From assembly GCA_002305205.1 (NCBI GenBank), contig DBQJ01000021.1:6448-64438 (forward strand): a stretch of 57,991 nucleotides of DNA, given 5' to 3'. The notes under the pieces are model-generated. The model saw nothing but the letters and a program-made list of their open reading frames with translations. It did not search any database and was not told where the DNA came from. Below are positions 8,776 through 15,682 of the stretch, piece by piece. Every line of letters starts with the position of its first letter. Position 1 is the first letter of the stretch. The stretch comes from a candidate division WWE3 bacterium UBA1397 (lineage in GTDB: Bacteria; Patescibacteriota; WWE3; UBA101185; UBA10185). A program made the position numbers and the translations under genes.

Positions 8776-9096
8776 ATGAAAGGTGCTGTATTTGTAATCT
8801 TTCTTCCATTTATTCTTCCTATCATTGTTGTAGGAGTATTCATTATTAGAATTATACTGAAGGGAAGAAAGGAATCATGGAGAGGGGAAGTATTAAATAA
8901 ATCATATAATTCAAAAAAGGGTAGTTTTGAGGATAGTAAGAAGATAGAGCATTTTTATACTCTAGAAGTAAAAATGGAAAAAGGAAATATCAGAAACATA
9001 GCTGTATCAAGTCAATTTTATGATGAATGTGAGATAGGGGACAAGATAGAGAAACCATCCGGAGTTCTTTATCCCAGGAAGATACCTTATATATAA
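8776..9096 (+). CDS. Small membrane protein with soluble beta domain, function unknown
   Basis: 106 residues: an N-terminal transmembrane helix (VFVIFLPFILPIIVVGVFI), then a basic stretch and a cytoplasmic or surface domain with EHFYTLEVKMEKGNIRNIAV and GDKIEKPSGVLYPRKI, which looks like a small beta barrel. I recall this type as a conserved unknown family in CPR genomes, not one with an assigned role. TATAAT lies about 8 nt before the ATG. Confidence 0.6.
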   Translation: MKGAVFVIFLPFILPIIVVGVFIIRIILKGRKESWRGEVLNKSYNSKKGSFEDSKKIEHFYTLEVKMEKGNIRNIAVSSQFYDECEIGDKIEKPSGVLYPRKIPYI

Positions 9097-9112
9097 AAGT
9101 AGCTTTAGTGTG

Positions 9113-9418
9113 CTAGATCAATCCTGAAAAAAGAAGTATTAAAGATATTAATGTAATTACTCCGAATATACCTACGGTTCTAGTAAATAGATTTACAGCT
9201 TCTTTCTTATTCCCTTCAATAAAGAGTATTACAGGTTGATAGAAAAATAGGAAAGCCATTATCGCTACAGAAAGTGTAAGTACAAATAGCATAATTAAGG
9301 GGGCGCCGAAAGTGTCAGGTTTATTTCTAAAAGGCTGAGTTGCCAAATTCATTACTAAGACAACTAGAATTATGTAAGAAGAAGCAGCAAGTGCATTAAT
9401 AATAGGATTCCTAGACAT
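9113..9418 (-). CDS. Small three-helix membrane protein, function unknown
   Basis: 101 residues beginning MSRNPIINALAASSYIILVV, with three predicted transmembrane helices (near 9-27, 41-63 and 77-98) and a short charged loop EGNKKEAVN. The frame extends upstream to a TTG, but a perfect TATAAT at 9425-9430 lies inside that extension, 6 nt before the ATG at 9418, so the shorter form is the transcribed one. No functional motif. Confidence 0.65.
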   Translation of the reverse strand: MSRNPIINALAASSYIILVVLVMNLATQPFRNKPDTFGAPLIMLFVLTLSVAIMAFLFFYQPVILFIEGNKKEAVNLFTRTVGIFGVITLISLILLFSGLI

Positions 9419-9424
9419 AAGGTA

Positions 9425-9430
9425 ATTATA
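9425..9430 (-). promoter_or_regulatory. -10 box TATAAT deciding the start of the three-helix protein
   Basis: Perfect TATAAT on the minus strand followed by TACCTT and ATG. A transcript starting 6-7 nt after this box would begin at or next to the start codon (leaderless). It rules out the longer TTG start. Confidence 0.55.
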
Positions 9431-9582
9431 GACCAATTAAATATATTATGCTGTATTAAGAAGATTTAATTTACAAGTACAGATAAATATTTTTTTATGG
9501 CTCAGAAATAGTAATATTAATGTAATTGGTTAAATTGTACGAATTTTTCAAGTTTTTGAATACTTTAGGTTAGTAATACAAA

Positions 9583-10266
9583 TTAAAGAGGAATACTTTC
9601 GAGTGGGAAAAAATATGGCATAATTTCCATCAGATCTCCAATTAGGTCTAATATTATGCTTCCAATAATTGCTGACCAAATATTCGCAATAAAAGAATAA
9701 ATTAGTATATTTTTCAACCTATTTTCTTTAAACATAAATTTAATAAGAATCGCTTCAAAAATGATTACTATTAACTCCATAACTAAGAGCGGAACATAGC
9801 CCCGCGTTGGTAGAAGAATAGTTGCTAAATAAAAAGTGGGTACAGAAAGTAAATTCGCTGTTAATAAGATACGCAAAGCTTTTTTAGTTCTAAAGCCAAA
9901 AAAAACGAGAAATATTGGTATTTCCAAAAGCAATGTAATTGGTGTTATTTGTAACAACACTTTTATATGGTAAATAATAAAATTATCTGACGACAGATCT
10001 TTAAAACAGAACTTTATATCTCCCCCAAAAGAACTTCCATCTTGTTCAAGAAATCTATATTTAGGATTATTCTCATATTCTGCGCATCCATTATAAGTTT
10101 TAGGGCCAAAAGGTTCCTCACTGCTATAACTACATTCAACCATCATTTCGCTGGGATGGCATTTTGCAATGAAATAGTTTGGATTTGGTACATCAGCAAG
10201 AACTATTTTCGGAATAAAAGCCAATGGAAGAAAAAAGAGGAAAATATTAAATAATAATTTTTTCAT
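9583..10266 (-). CDS. Secreted/membrane protein with cysteine-rich ectodomain and several C-terminal helices
   Basis: 227 residues, not recognised. Signal peptide at the N-terminus (MKKLLFNIFLFFLPLAFI..VLADVP, cleavage near residue 25), an exported region of ~75 residues with at least four cysteines (AKCHP, VECSYS, NGCAEY, KFCFKD), then about four hydrophobic helices from residue 100 on. The mix of an N-terminal oxidised-looking domain and a polytopic tail is unusual. Before integration of the elements this gene lay directly downstream of tRNA-Asn. Confidence 0.55.
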   Translation of the reverse strand: MKKLLFNIFLFFLPLAFIPKIVLADVPNPNYFIAKCHPSEMMVECSYSSEEPFGPKTYNGCAEYENNPKYRFLEQDGSSFGGDIKFCFKDLSSDNFIIYHIKVLLQITPITLLLEIPIFLVFFGFRTKKALRILLTANLLSVPTFYLATILLPTRGYVPLLVMELIVIIFEAILIKFMFKENRLKNILIYSFIANIWSAIIGSIILDLIGDLMEIMPYFFPLESIPL

Positions 10267-10305
10267 CGATCTCAGTGTATCATAACTCAGTTATATTAAG
10301 TACAG

Positions 10306-10316
10306 ATTGGCTCCCC
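10306..10316. repeat. Attachment core 1 (left end of element A)
   Basis: ATTGGCTCCCC. Copies of the ATTGGCTC core occur at four places in direct orientation (here, 17181, 25649, 33853). The rightmost copy is the 3' end of tRNA-Asn, including its CCA. The chromosome left of this core plus the tRNA on the far right rebuilds an intact empty site. Confidence 0.8.
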
Positions 10317-10364
10317 ATTGTTGTATTTATCCGAAGTTTAATACCCGTATTTGCTTCCATCTAG
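10314..10364 (+). other. Orphan coding tail of the element A recombinase
   Basis: Read in the frame set by the core (..AT TGG CTC), this stretch encodes PIVVFIRSLIPVFASI and a TAG stop. In an excised circle it would be joined to residue 502 of the element A recombinase. The matching left end of element C encodes PIVVFIRSLIPVLV. In the first 12 codons the two differ only at TTA/TTG and CCC/CCT, both synonymous. In the integrated state this piece has no start codon. Confidence 0.7.
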
Positions 10365-10379
10365 CCTTTAGTGTTAATA

Positions 10380-10693
10380 TGCTCATGTTAGTGAAAACCG
10401 AATACACCTAAACGCTATGACTCGGAGTCCATGAATAACCAATAAATGGGGTCTAGCCGACGAGCGGCGGGAAGAACAGATACTTTGCAGAGTATCCCAG
10501 TAGAACCTGACGGAAGCCCCCGTTATCACAGGCTGAACTATAACCTTGCCAAGTTTCTTGGTTTCAAGAGTAGCCAATGAGCGTCTAACAGCGATGTTGG
10601 ACTAAAAGAGGGTGGTACCACGATATTGCGAAACCTATCGTCCCTCAGCATTATTTCTGTATTTTTACAGGCATAATGCTGGGGGATTTTTTT
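10380..10693 (+). promoter_or_regulatory. T-box riboswitch of leuS
   Basis: The conserved T-box antiterminator is at 10609-10645: AGGGTGGTACCACG pairing through to TATCGTCCCT, with the bulge that binds the free CCA end of uncharged tRNA. It overlaps a strong terminator (see next entry). The upstream ~230 nt hold several hairpins (for example 6-bp GATACT/AGTATC) that should form Stem I, but I could not fix the specifier loop; a CTA (Leu) triplet in GAACTATAACC is only a candidate. T-boxes are mostly a Firmicutes device, so this leader suggests transfer with the gene. Confidence 0.88.
10642..10693 (+). terminator. Rho-independent terminator within the leuS T-box
   Basis: CCCTCAGCATTAT pairs over 13 bp with ATAATGCTGGGGG (one G-U), an inner CTGTA/TACAG stem caps it, and ATTTTTTT follows. 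Its 5' strand includes the TCCCT needed for the antiterminator, so the two are mutually exclusive. Confidence 0.88.
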
Positions 10694-10734
10694 GTTGTAC
10701 TAAGTTTATGCTTTAATTAAAGCAAGGAGATTAT

Positions 10735-12591
10735 ATGAAAAAAGAAAATAATGAAAATAGTGTATATGATTTTAAACAGGTAGAAGATAAGTGGTATAAG
10801 CAGTGGTACGGAAATAATATCTACGGTGTTCAGATAGATAGTACCAAGCCCAAGTTTTACTGTTTGGACACTTTTCCTTATCCTTCTGCTGATGGCGTAC
10901 ATATAGGATATGTCAAAAGCTTTGGAGGTATGGATGTTGTAGCCCGTTACAAACGAATGAAGGGTTTTAATGTTCTTTATGCAATGGGTTGGGACACACT
11001 TGGACTTCCAGCAGAAAACTACGCAATTAAAACTGGTATTCACCCAAGAGAAATAACCTACAAAAGCATTAAAAACTATAAGGAGCAGTTTAAGCACTTC
11101 GGTATTAGTTATGACTGGAACAGGGAAATAGATACAGCGGAGCCAATATATTACAGATGGACTCAATGGTTGTTTTTGCAAATGTACAAAAAAGGTTTGG
11201 CATACAAAAAGGAGTTTCCAGTTAATTGGTGCGAAAGCTGTAAAACCGTTATCTCAAACGAACAAGTTGTAGACGGAAAATGTGAAAGGTGCAAAGGTAC
11301 GGTCATACAAAAGCCATTACTGCAATGGTTTTTCAAAGTAAGTGCCTATAAAGAACGCTTGTACAAAGATACAGAAAAGCTTAACTGGGAAGAAAAATAT
11401 CTTAATCCGCACAGGAAATGGATTGAAGGTGTAAGAGATTGGTGCGTATCAAGACAAAGATATTGGGGTCCTCCTATACCAATTATTTATTGCCCAAAAT
11501 GTGGGGAAGTTCCTGTACCTGAAAAAGATTTGCCAGTTTTCTTGCCGATGAATGTAGATTTCACACCTACAGGTGAGCCACCCTTAGCTAAAGTAGACCA
11601 CTTTGTGAACACTACTTGCCCCAGGTGCGGCGAAGCAGCGAAGCGAGAGACTGACACCATGGACACTTTTGTGACTTCTGCATGGTATCAGTTTAGGTTT
11701 ACCGACCCAAATAATGACGATATGTTTGCATCACCTACTCAATTGGGTTATTGGGGTTGTGTCGACCACTATCAAGGAACTATTGAACATATTACAGCAC
11801 ATTTGATATATGCAAGGTTTGTAACGAAAGTTCTTTATGACGAAGGTCTCGTATCTTTTGACGAGCCTTTTCCTAAATACACACCTGTTGGATTACTTGT
11901 GGACAAAAGCGGTGAAAAATACTCTAAAAGATTGGGAAACGCTCCTGATACAAATGAACTGATTGCAAAATATGGTGGCGATTTGTTAAGACTTTCCTGT
12001 CAGTTTATTACCCCTTTTGATGACATCTCTCGCTGGGGAGAATCCGATATTGTAGGTGTTAAAAGGTTCTTTGATAGTGTATGGAACATCTTTGTGACTA
12101 AAGTTACTGATGATGTTGCAGAAGTACCTAGCAAAATAAGCTCTGACTTGAATAGACTTATAGGGGATGTAGAAGAAGCCATTGAAGCAATGAAGTTCAA
12201 TGTGGCAATTAGCAAGATGATGGTTTTTATTGCCTCTCTTAAAGACTTTGATACTGTCCCTGCTGAGGTGTGGGAAACATTTGTGAAACTTATTGCACCC
12301 TTCGCACCATTTGTTGCTGAGGAAATGTGGTCTCGCATGGGGTATACAACATCAGTACACTTAGCAAGTTTTCCGATTGTAAACAAAATCAGCTTGGAAC
12401 AGACTACTGTAAGAGTAAGTATTCAAGTTAATGGCAAACTTAAAGGTGTACTTGACCTTCCAGTAGGTGCTTCAAAAGAAGTTGCAGTTAAGGATTCGTT
12501 AGAAACAGAACGAGTTAGTCAGGTGTTAAAAGACAAGAACTATTCCGTTATTTATGTGCAGGATAAAGTTATTAACTTTGTGACTGAGTAG
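10735..12591 (+). CDS. leuS: Leucyl-tRNA synthetase lacking the CP1 editing domain
   Basis: Class I synthetase of 618 residues against ~800-870 for usual LeuRS. Motifs: HIGY (in ADGVHIGYVKSF) near residue 54, a zinc ribbon CESCKT..CERCKG near 165-185, WCVSRQRYWGPPIP near 240, and the KMSKS loop as KYSKR near 398. The normal join LLQWFFK..W[CP1, ~200 residues]..RDWxVSRQRYWG is replaced by a short linker (KLNWEEKYLNPHRKWIEG), so the hydrolytic proofreading domain is absent. Catalytic core, anticodon-binding part and the C-terminal domain (VSIQVNGKLKG) remain. An AAGGAG site precedes the ATG, and expression should respond to uncharged tRNA-Leu. It lies inside element A; no other LeuRS is in the window. 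Confidence 0.92.
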   Translation: MKKENNENSVYDFKQVEDKWYKQWYGNNIYGVQIDSTKPKFYCLDTFPYPSADGVHIGYVKSFGGMDVVARYKRMKGFNVLYAMGWDTLGLPAENYAIKTGIHPREITYKSIKNYKEQFKHFGISYDWNREIDTAEPIYYRWTQWLFLQMYKKGLAYKKEFPVNWCESCKTVISNEQVVDGKCERCKGTVIQKPLLQWFFKVSAYKERLYKDTEKLNWEEKYLNPHRKWIEGVRDWCVSRQRYWGPPIPIIYCPKCGEVPVPEKDLPVFLPMNVDFTPTGEPPLAKVDHFVNTTCPRCGEAAKRETDTMDTFVTSAWYQFRFTDPNNDDMFASPTQLGYWGCVDHYQGTIEHITAHLIYARFVTKVLYDEGLVSFDEPFPKYTPVGLLVDKSGEKYSKRLGNAPDTNELIAKYGGDLLRLSCQFITPFDDISRWGESDIVGVKRFFDSVWNIFVTKVTDDVAEVPSKISSDLNRLIGDVEEAIEAMKFNVAISKMMVFIASLKDFDTVPAEVWETFVKLIAPFAPFVAEEMWSRMGYTTSVHLASFPIVNKISLEQTTVRVSIQVNGKLKGVLDLPVGASKEVAVKDSLETERVSQVLKDKNYSVIYVQDKVINFVTE

Positions 12592-12647
12592 GACTTGATT
12601 TTGCTTTACTATTTTACAAAGGGCACGCCGTTATGTAGGCTATTTTT

Positions 12648-13067
12648 ATGATAAATAGACGCTTAACGGTTGCCCAGCGTGTCTTCATTCAAAAATACAT
12701 TGAGACGGGTTCTTTAACCGAGGCAGCTTTAGTTGCTTATAAAGGTGTTAAAAACAGGCATACGGCGGCGGTAATTGGAAGTCAAAACATAAGAAAACCA
12801 GTAGTTACCCAACACTTGCAGAACTTTGATGAACGGTTTGAAATGTCCGATTACAAGCTGATTGAAAAACTTAAGCAAGCATTGGAAGCGTATAAGTATA
12901 TTTATAACCCTATTACCAATGAACAGATGAAAGTACCTGACTACTTTATTCAGTTGAAGGCTTTGGAGTTTATCTTTAAGCTTAAAAACTATTTTGCTTC
13001 GGTGGATAAAACGGAACCAGTAACCCACGGTATCGAAGTTAAGTTTCACTACAACAAGACAAAGTAA
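12648..13067 (+). CDS. Terminase-small-subunit-like DNA-binding protein
   Basis: 139 residues. The first half, LTVAQRVFIQKYIETGSLTEA..AYKGVKNRHTAAVIGSQNIRKP, resembles the helix-turn-helix of phage terminase small subunits (Terminase_2 / phBC6A51-like), which recognise packaging sites. The rest is helical and basic. No large terminase, portal or capsid gene is present in the element, so it may be a reused DNA-binding protein. Same strand as leuS, 57 nt downstream. Confidence 0.55.
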   Translation: MINRRLTVAQRVFIQKYIETGSLTEAALVAYKGVKNRHTAAVIGSQNIRKPVVTQHLQNFDERFEMSDYKLIEKLKQALEAYKYIYNPITNEQMKVPDYFIQLKALEFIFKLKNYFASVDKTEPVTHGIEVKFHYNKTK

Positions 13068-13072
13068 ATCTG

Positions 13073-13162
13073 CTGTAGCCTTCTGGGTTCGGGGAGTCCC
13101 AGCAATCGAGCTGGGGTGTCTTCGCTTGTGAAAAGGGATTTCCAGGGTTACTAAGGCTGTAG
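13073..13162 (+). ncRNA. Candidate structured RNA upstream of the element A unknown gene
   Basis: CTGTAGCCTT (13073-13082) pairs with AAGGCTGTAG (13153-13162) over 10 bp with two G-U pairs, which form only in a plus-strand RNA. Inside are two mutually exclusive hairpins sharing CCCAGC: CTGGG/CCCAG and CCCAGC/GCTGGG. The element lies 26 nt before the next ATG and is richer in G+C than its surroundings. It may be a leader switch; no homologue recognised. Confidence 0.4.
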
Positions 13163-13188
13163 GTGATAAAATCAGCTTATTAGATTAT

Positions 13189-14262
13189 ATGAGATTAGAT
13201 GTATCCCCCTTATGGGAAGAACTTAAAATATATGACCAGGTAAGTCTTGTAATGCAGCTGCTGGATTCGTTTTCCAAAGATACAAAGGATTTTACAAGAA
13301 AACTTGTACTTGTTAGGAATACAGACGATGAGGAGTCTGTTAAAAAGGATGCTTCATTATACGGATTCAGAAGCGAGGGAACATTGCTCGAACTGAAAAA
13401 TAATAAGGTTTTCAAAAGTTTCAGGAAAATCAGCAAAACTGCTTCACCATCGTATTCTGTGAAAATTGACTGGAAAAGTCTCCTAAAATATGCAGAAAAA
13501 CTTCACGATTTAGAGGCTGTGGATTCTTTCGCACTTGAAAGACCCAAAAAAAGTATGTTTCAGACCATAACCGAGATTACAAACAAGGAACATAGTAACG
13601 AGTTTGTGGTAACGGAAAAGATTTTAGGTACTTATTTTGACAATCCAGGGTTGGCACAAAAGCTAAGGAGAGAAGATAGCCCAGATACAAAAGCACCGTT
13701 CCTGACCGTTCTACGAGCCTTAGAACAGGAGAAAAAGATTCAATTGATGGAAATAGCCTTTGATTTTAGAAAACTTCCGTTACCTGCGAAAGATAAAGAT
13801 TTTGAAAGAGGAATACCTGTAGGTGAGGAAATAGAGTTTTTTACAGCAGAGCACTGTTTTGTAAATGTAAAAGTAATTGATGCTGCAACACTTAAAAAAG
13901 TATTTGGGACAACCAAGTCCGCCTATTTGGGAAAACCTAAACTATTTGAAAAACAAGGGTGGGGATATTTGCAGTATGGTAGTAGCAAGCCAGCAAAAAT
14001 AGGGAAGGTTTCGTCAAAACATTGGAAGCTGCTGGGGTTCACTTTTGATGTTTTAGGTGCAGAAAGAACAATACCTTCTGTTTTTGAAGAAATCGCAAAT
14101 AAGAAAGACCTGCAAAAATCAAAATCAGTAAACAGCATAGCCCCCATGGTATCGGTAATTGAATACGCCAATAAAGAACTGCAAAAAGGAAATAAACTCA
14201 AAGGTAGGTTAGCAATCGTTGTCGATGAAAAAAGAAATACTGTAAAGGCTACCATTGTTTAG
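13189..14262 (+). CDS. Uncharacterised element A protein
   Basis: 357 residues, soluble, charged, no signal peptide or membrane helix and no motif I recognise. It probably has two parts: a helical N-terminal half (to about residue 180, ending LTVLRALEQEKKIQLMEI, which looks like a winged-helix edge) and a C-terminal half with basic patches. It holds the same slot (after cargo, before the tiny genes) as the unknown genes at 21153 in B and 30144 in C, so a replication or partition role is possible, but the three sequences are not clearly related. Confidence 0.6.
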   Translation: MRLDVSPLWEELKIYDQVSLVMQLLDSFSKDTKDFTRKLVLVRNTDDEESVKKDASLYGFRSEGTLLELKNNKVFKSFRKISKTASPSYSVKIDWKSLLKYAEKLHDLEAVDSFALERPKKSMFQTITEITNKEHSNEFVVTEKILGTYFDNPGLAQKLRREDSPDTKAPFLTVLRALEQEKKIQLMEIAFDFRKLPLPAKDKDFERGIPVGEEIEFFTAEHCFVNVKVIDAATLKKVFGTTKSAYLGKPKLFEKQGWGYLQYGSSKPAKIGKVSSKHWKLLGFTFDVLGAERTIPSVFEEIANKKDLQKSKSVNSIAPMVSVIEYANKELQKGNKLKGRLAIVVDEKRNTVKATIV

Positions 14263-14410
14263 AGTGCATTTTCCTTAATCATTTTTGGGGCTATCTGACT
14301 ATAGCCAGGATTCTGTTGCATTTACTTTGTAAACCCTGACCCATTTTTACTTAAAACACTCTCAAACCCTCCATTTATTTTGTTCAGTAAGGTCTCTTTA
14401 CAATAAACCT

Positions 14411-14674
14411 ATGAGACCAGAAAAGATTTATGAACAAAAGCCCTTCGCAATAAATGACATTGCACTTGCAGCAGCAGTTGTGTGTTTTCATCCATTGGTA
14501 GGTGTGGAAAAGTCTCCATTAAATCCACAAAAAGCGGTCTTCTTGTTTGAAGATTCTGAGCAGGTGCGGGAACTTGCTGATAAGTTTTGGAGAAAAGATT
14601 TGTTTGTTGAGGCTTCGGAATACTTTTCAAACATAAAGTTTTTGAAGGGGCGGATAAATGCCGAACATCTATGA
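14411..14674 (+). CDS. Small DUF5659-like protein
   Basis: 87 residues. The pattern FAINDIALAAAVVCFHPLVG, QKAVFLFEDSEQVRELADKFWR, VEASEYFSNIKFLKGRI matches the 87-residue protein of element B (22252 end) in length and spacing, and recalls DUF5659. TACAAT ends 6 nt before the ATG. It overlaps the next small gene by ATGA. Function unknown; conserved position before the replication gene suggests a helper. Confidence 0.65.
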   Translation: MRPEKIYEQKPFAINDIALAAAVVCFHPLVGVEKSPLNPQKAVFLFEDSEQVRELADKFWRKDLFVEASEYFSNIKFLKGRINAEHL

Positions 14675-14799
14675 GCGAAGTTGATGACAAAGCAATGTTG
14701 GAATACCTGCGTCAATTAGCGTGTTTCCTTCTGTCGCTGAGTGAAGGCAAGAAAGATGTGAGGAGAAAATATGAAAAAAGAACAAGAAAATCAAACTGA
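14671..14799 (+). CDS. 42-residue conserved micro-protein (element A copy)
   Basis: MSEVDDKAMLEYLRQLACFL then LSLSEGKK and a basic tail. It overlaps the preceding gene by ATGA and the following gene by 29 nt. The core LEYLRQLACFLLSL matches AEYLRQFAAFLLTV in the equivalent micro-gene of element C, and element B has a similar one in the same place, so this is a real gene. It looks like one amphipathic helix. Confidence 0.65.
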   Translation: MSEVDDKAMLEYLRQLACFLLSLSEGKKDVRRKYEKRTRKSN

Positions 14800-15658
14800 A
14801 AGTCCATTATCAAACTGGATAGTGTTTCCAAGAAGCATAGCCAGCTTATATAAAAACGGTGAAATCAACCGAGCAGAGTTTTTCGTATACTGCTACCTGC
14901 GTATTCAATGTAACCCATACGGAATCTGTACAACACATATGGAAGCAATTAGAGATGATGTCTTCGGAAAAGAAGGTGGTAAGAAATCAGTTTCCAAAAA
15001 CTATGTTAATAAAATACTTTTGTCCTTGAAAAGTAAGAGGTTGCTATTTTATTTGGATAGAACTGGGAGGTCAGGTTCGTTTGAGGTTCATTTTCCTGAT
15101 TTTATCGACCCTACCAAGAAAATCACCAGCATCGAACACTTGTTTATCAAGGAGGCAAGTCAGCAGGAGATTGGTGCTGTAGATGACAAAAAGTCAGAGG
15201 ATAGTACAGAGGTTGAAGTAAAAAATCAGAAGTTGGTAGTGCCAGATAATGTTGATTTAGCTATTAAACAGGGTATTAATGAATCTGGAGAGTTCAGAGG
15301 TTATAATAACGATACCGATACTCAAAAGAAGATTGAAAATACCGATTTATCGGTTTCTTATAAAGTAGGAAGCAAAGACAGGGAAAGAACCGATACCGAT
15401 TATGTGTGTAAAAACCCTACCGATAGTTTCATACCGACACTTTATGAGGAAGAAACAGCTAAATCGATAGCTGAAAGCGTTGGAGAAAAATGCATGGATA
15501 GATATCTTGGGCTGATTAAAAAAGGTTATTTCTGGGTTTTGGAGAAAGCATACGGTGAGTACAGCGAAGATGTCGGGAAAGGCAATAAAATAGATGTACC
15601 CGCCGCTTATATAAACGGAATAATTATTAGGATTCTTAAAGAAAGAATCGGAAAGTAA
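14771..15658 (+). CDS. Replication-initiator-like winged-helix protein (element A)
   Basis: 295 residues, clearly homologous to the 294-residue protein of element C. The first ~115 residues (SNWIVFPRSIASLYKNGEINRAEF.. to ..GRSGSFEVHFPDFIDP) resemble the N-terminal winged helix of plasmid and phage replisome organisers. A variable acidic linker follows, then a conserved C-terminal helical part (GEKCMDRYLGLIKKGYFWVLEKA..AAYINGIIIRILKERIGK), similar to the DnaD-like end of such proteins. The role in replication is inferred from architecture and from its place next to the recombinase. Confidence 0.55.
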   Translation: MKKEQENQTESPLSNWIVFPRSIASLYKNGEINRAEFFVYCYLRIQCNPYGICTTHMEAIRDDVFGKEGGKKSVSKNYVNKILLSLKSKRLLFYLDRTGRSGSFEVHFPDFIDPTKKITSIEHLFIKEASQQEIGAVDDKKSEDSTEVEVKNQKLVVPDNVDLAIKQGINESGEFRGYNNDTDTQKKIENTDLSVSYKVGSKDRERTDTDYVCKNPTDSFIPTLYEEETAKSIAESVGEKCMDRYLGLIKKGYFWVLEKAYGEYSEDVGKGNKIDVPAAYINGIIIRILKERIGK

Positions 15659-15682
15659 CAATTTCTGCTTAGTTTTTGAAAT

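Noticed and set aside
10383..10577. Minus-strand frame inside the T-box region
   Set aside because: It lies antisense to a structured leader with a diagnostic T-box motif; no coding signs.
14289..14306. GGCTAT/ATAGCC hairpin after the element A unknown gene as a terminator
   Set aside because: Stem is only 6 bp and no T-run follows on either strand.
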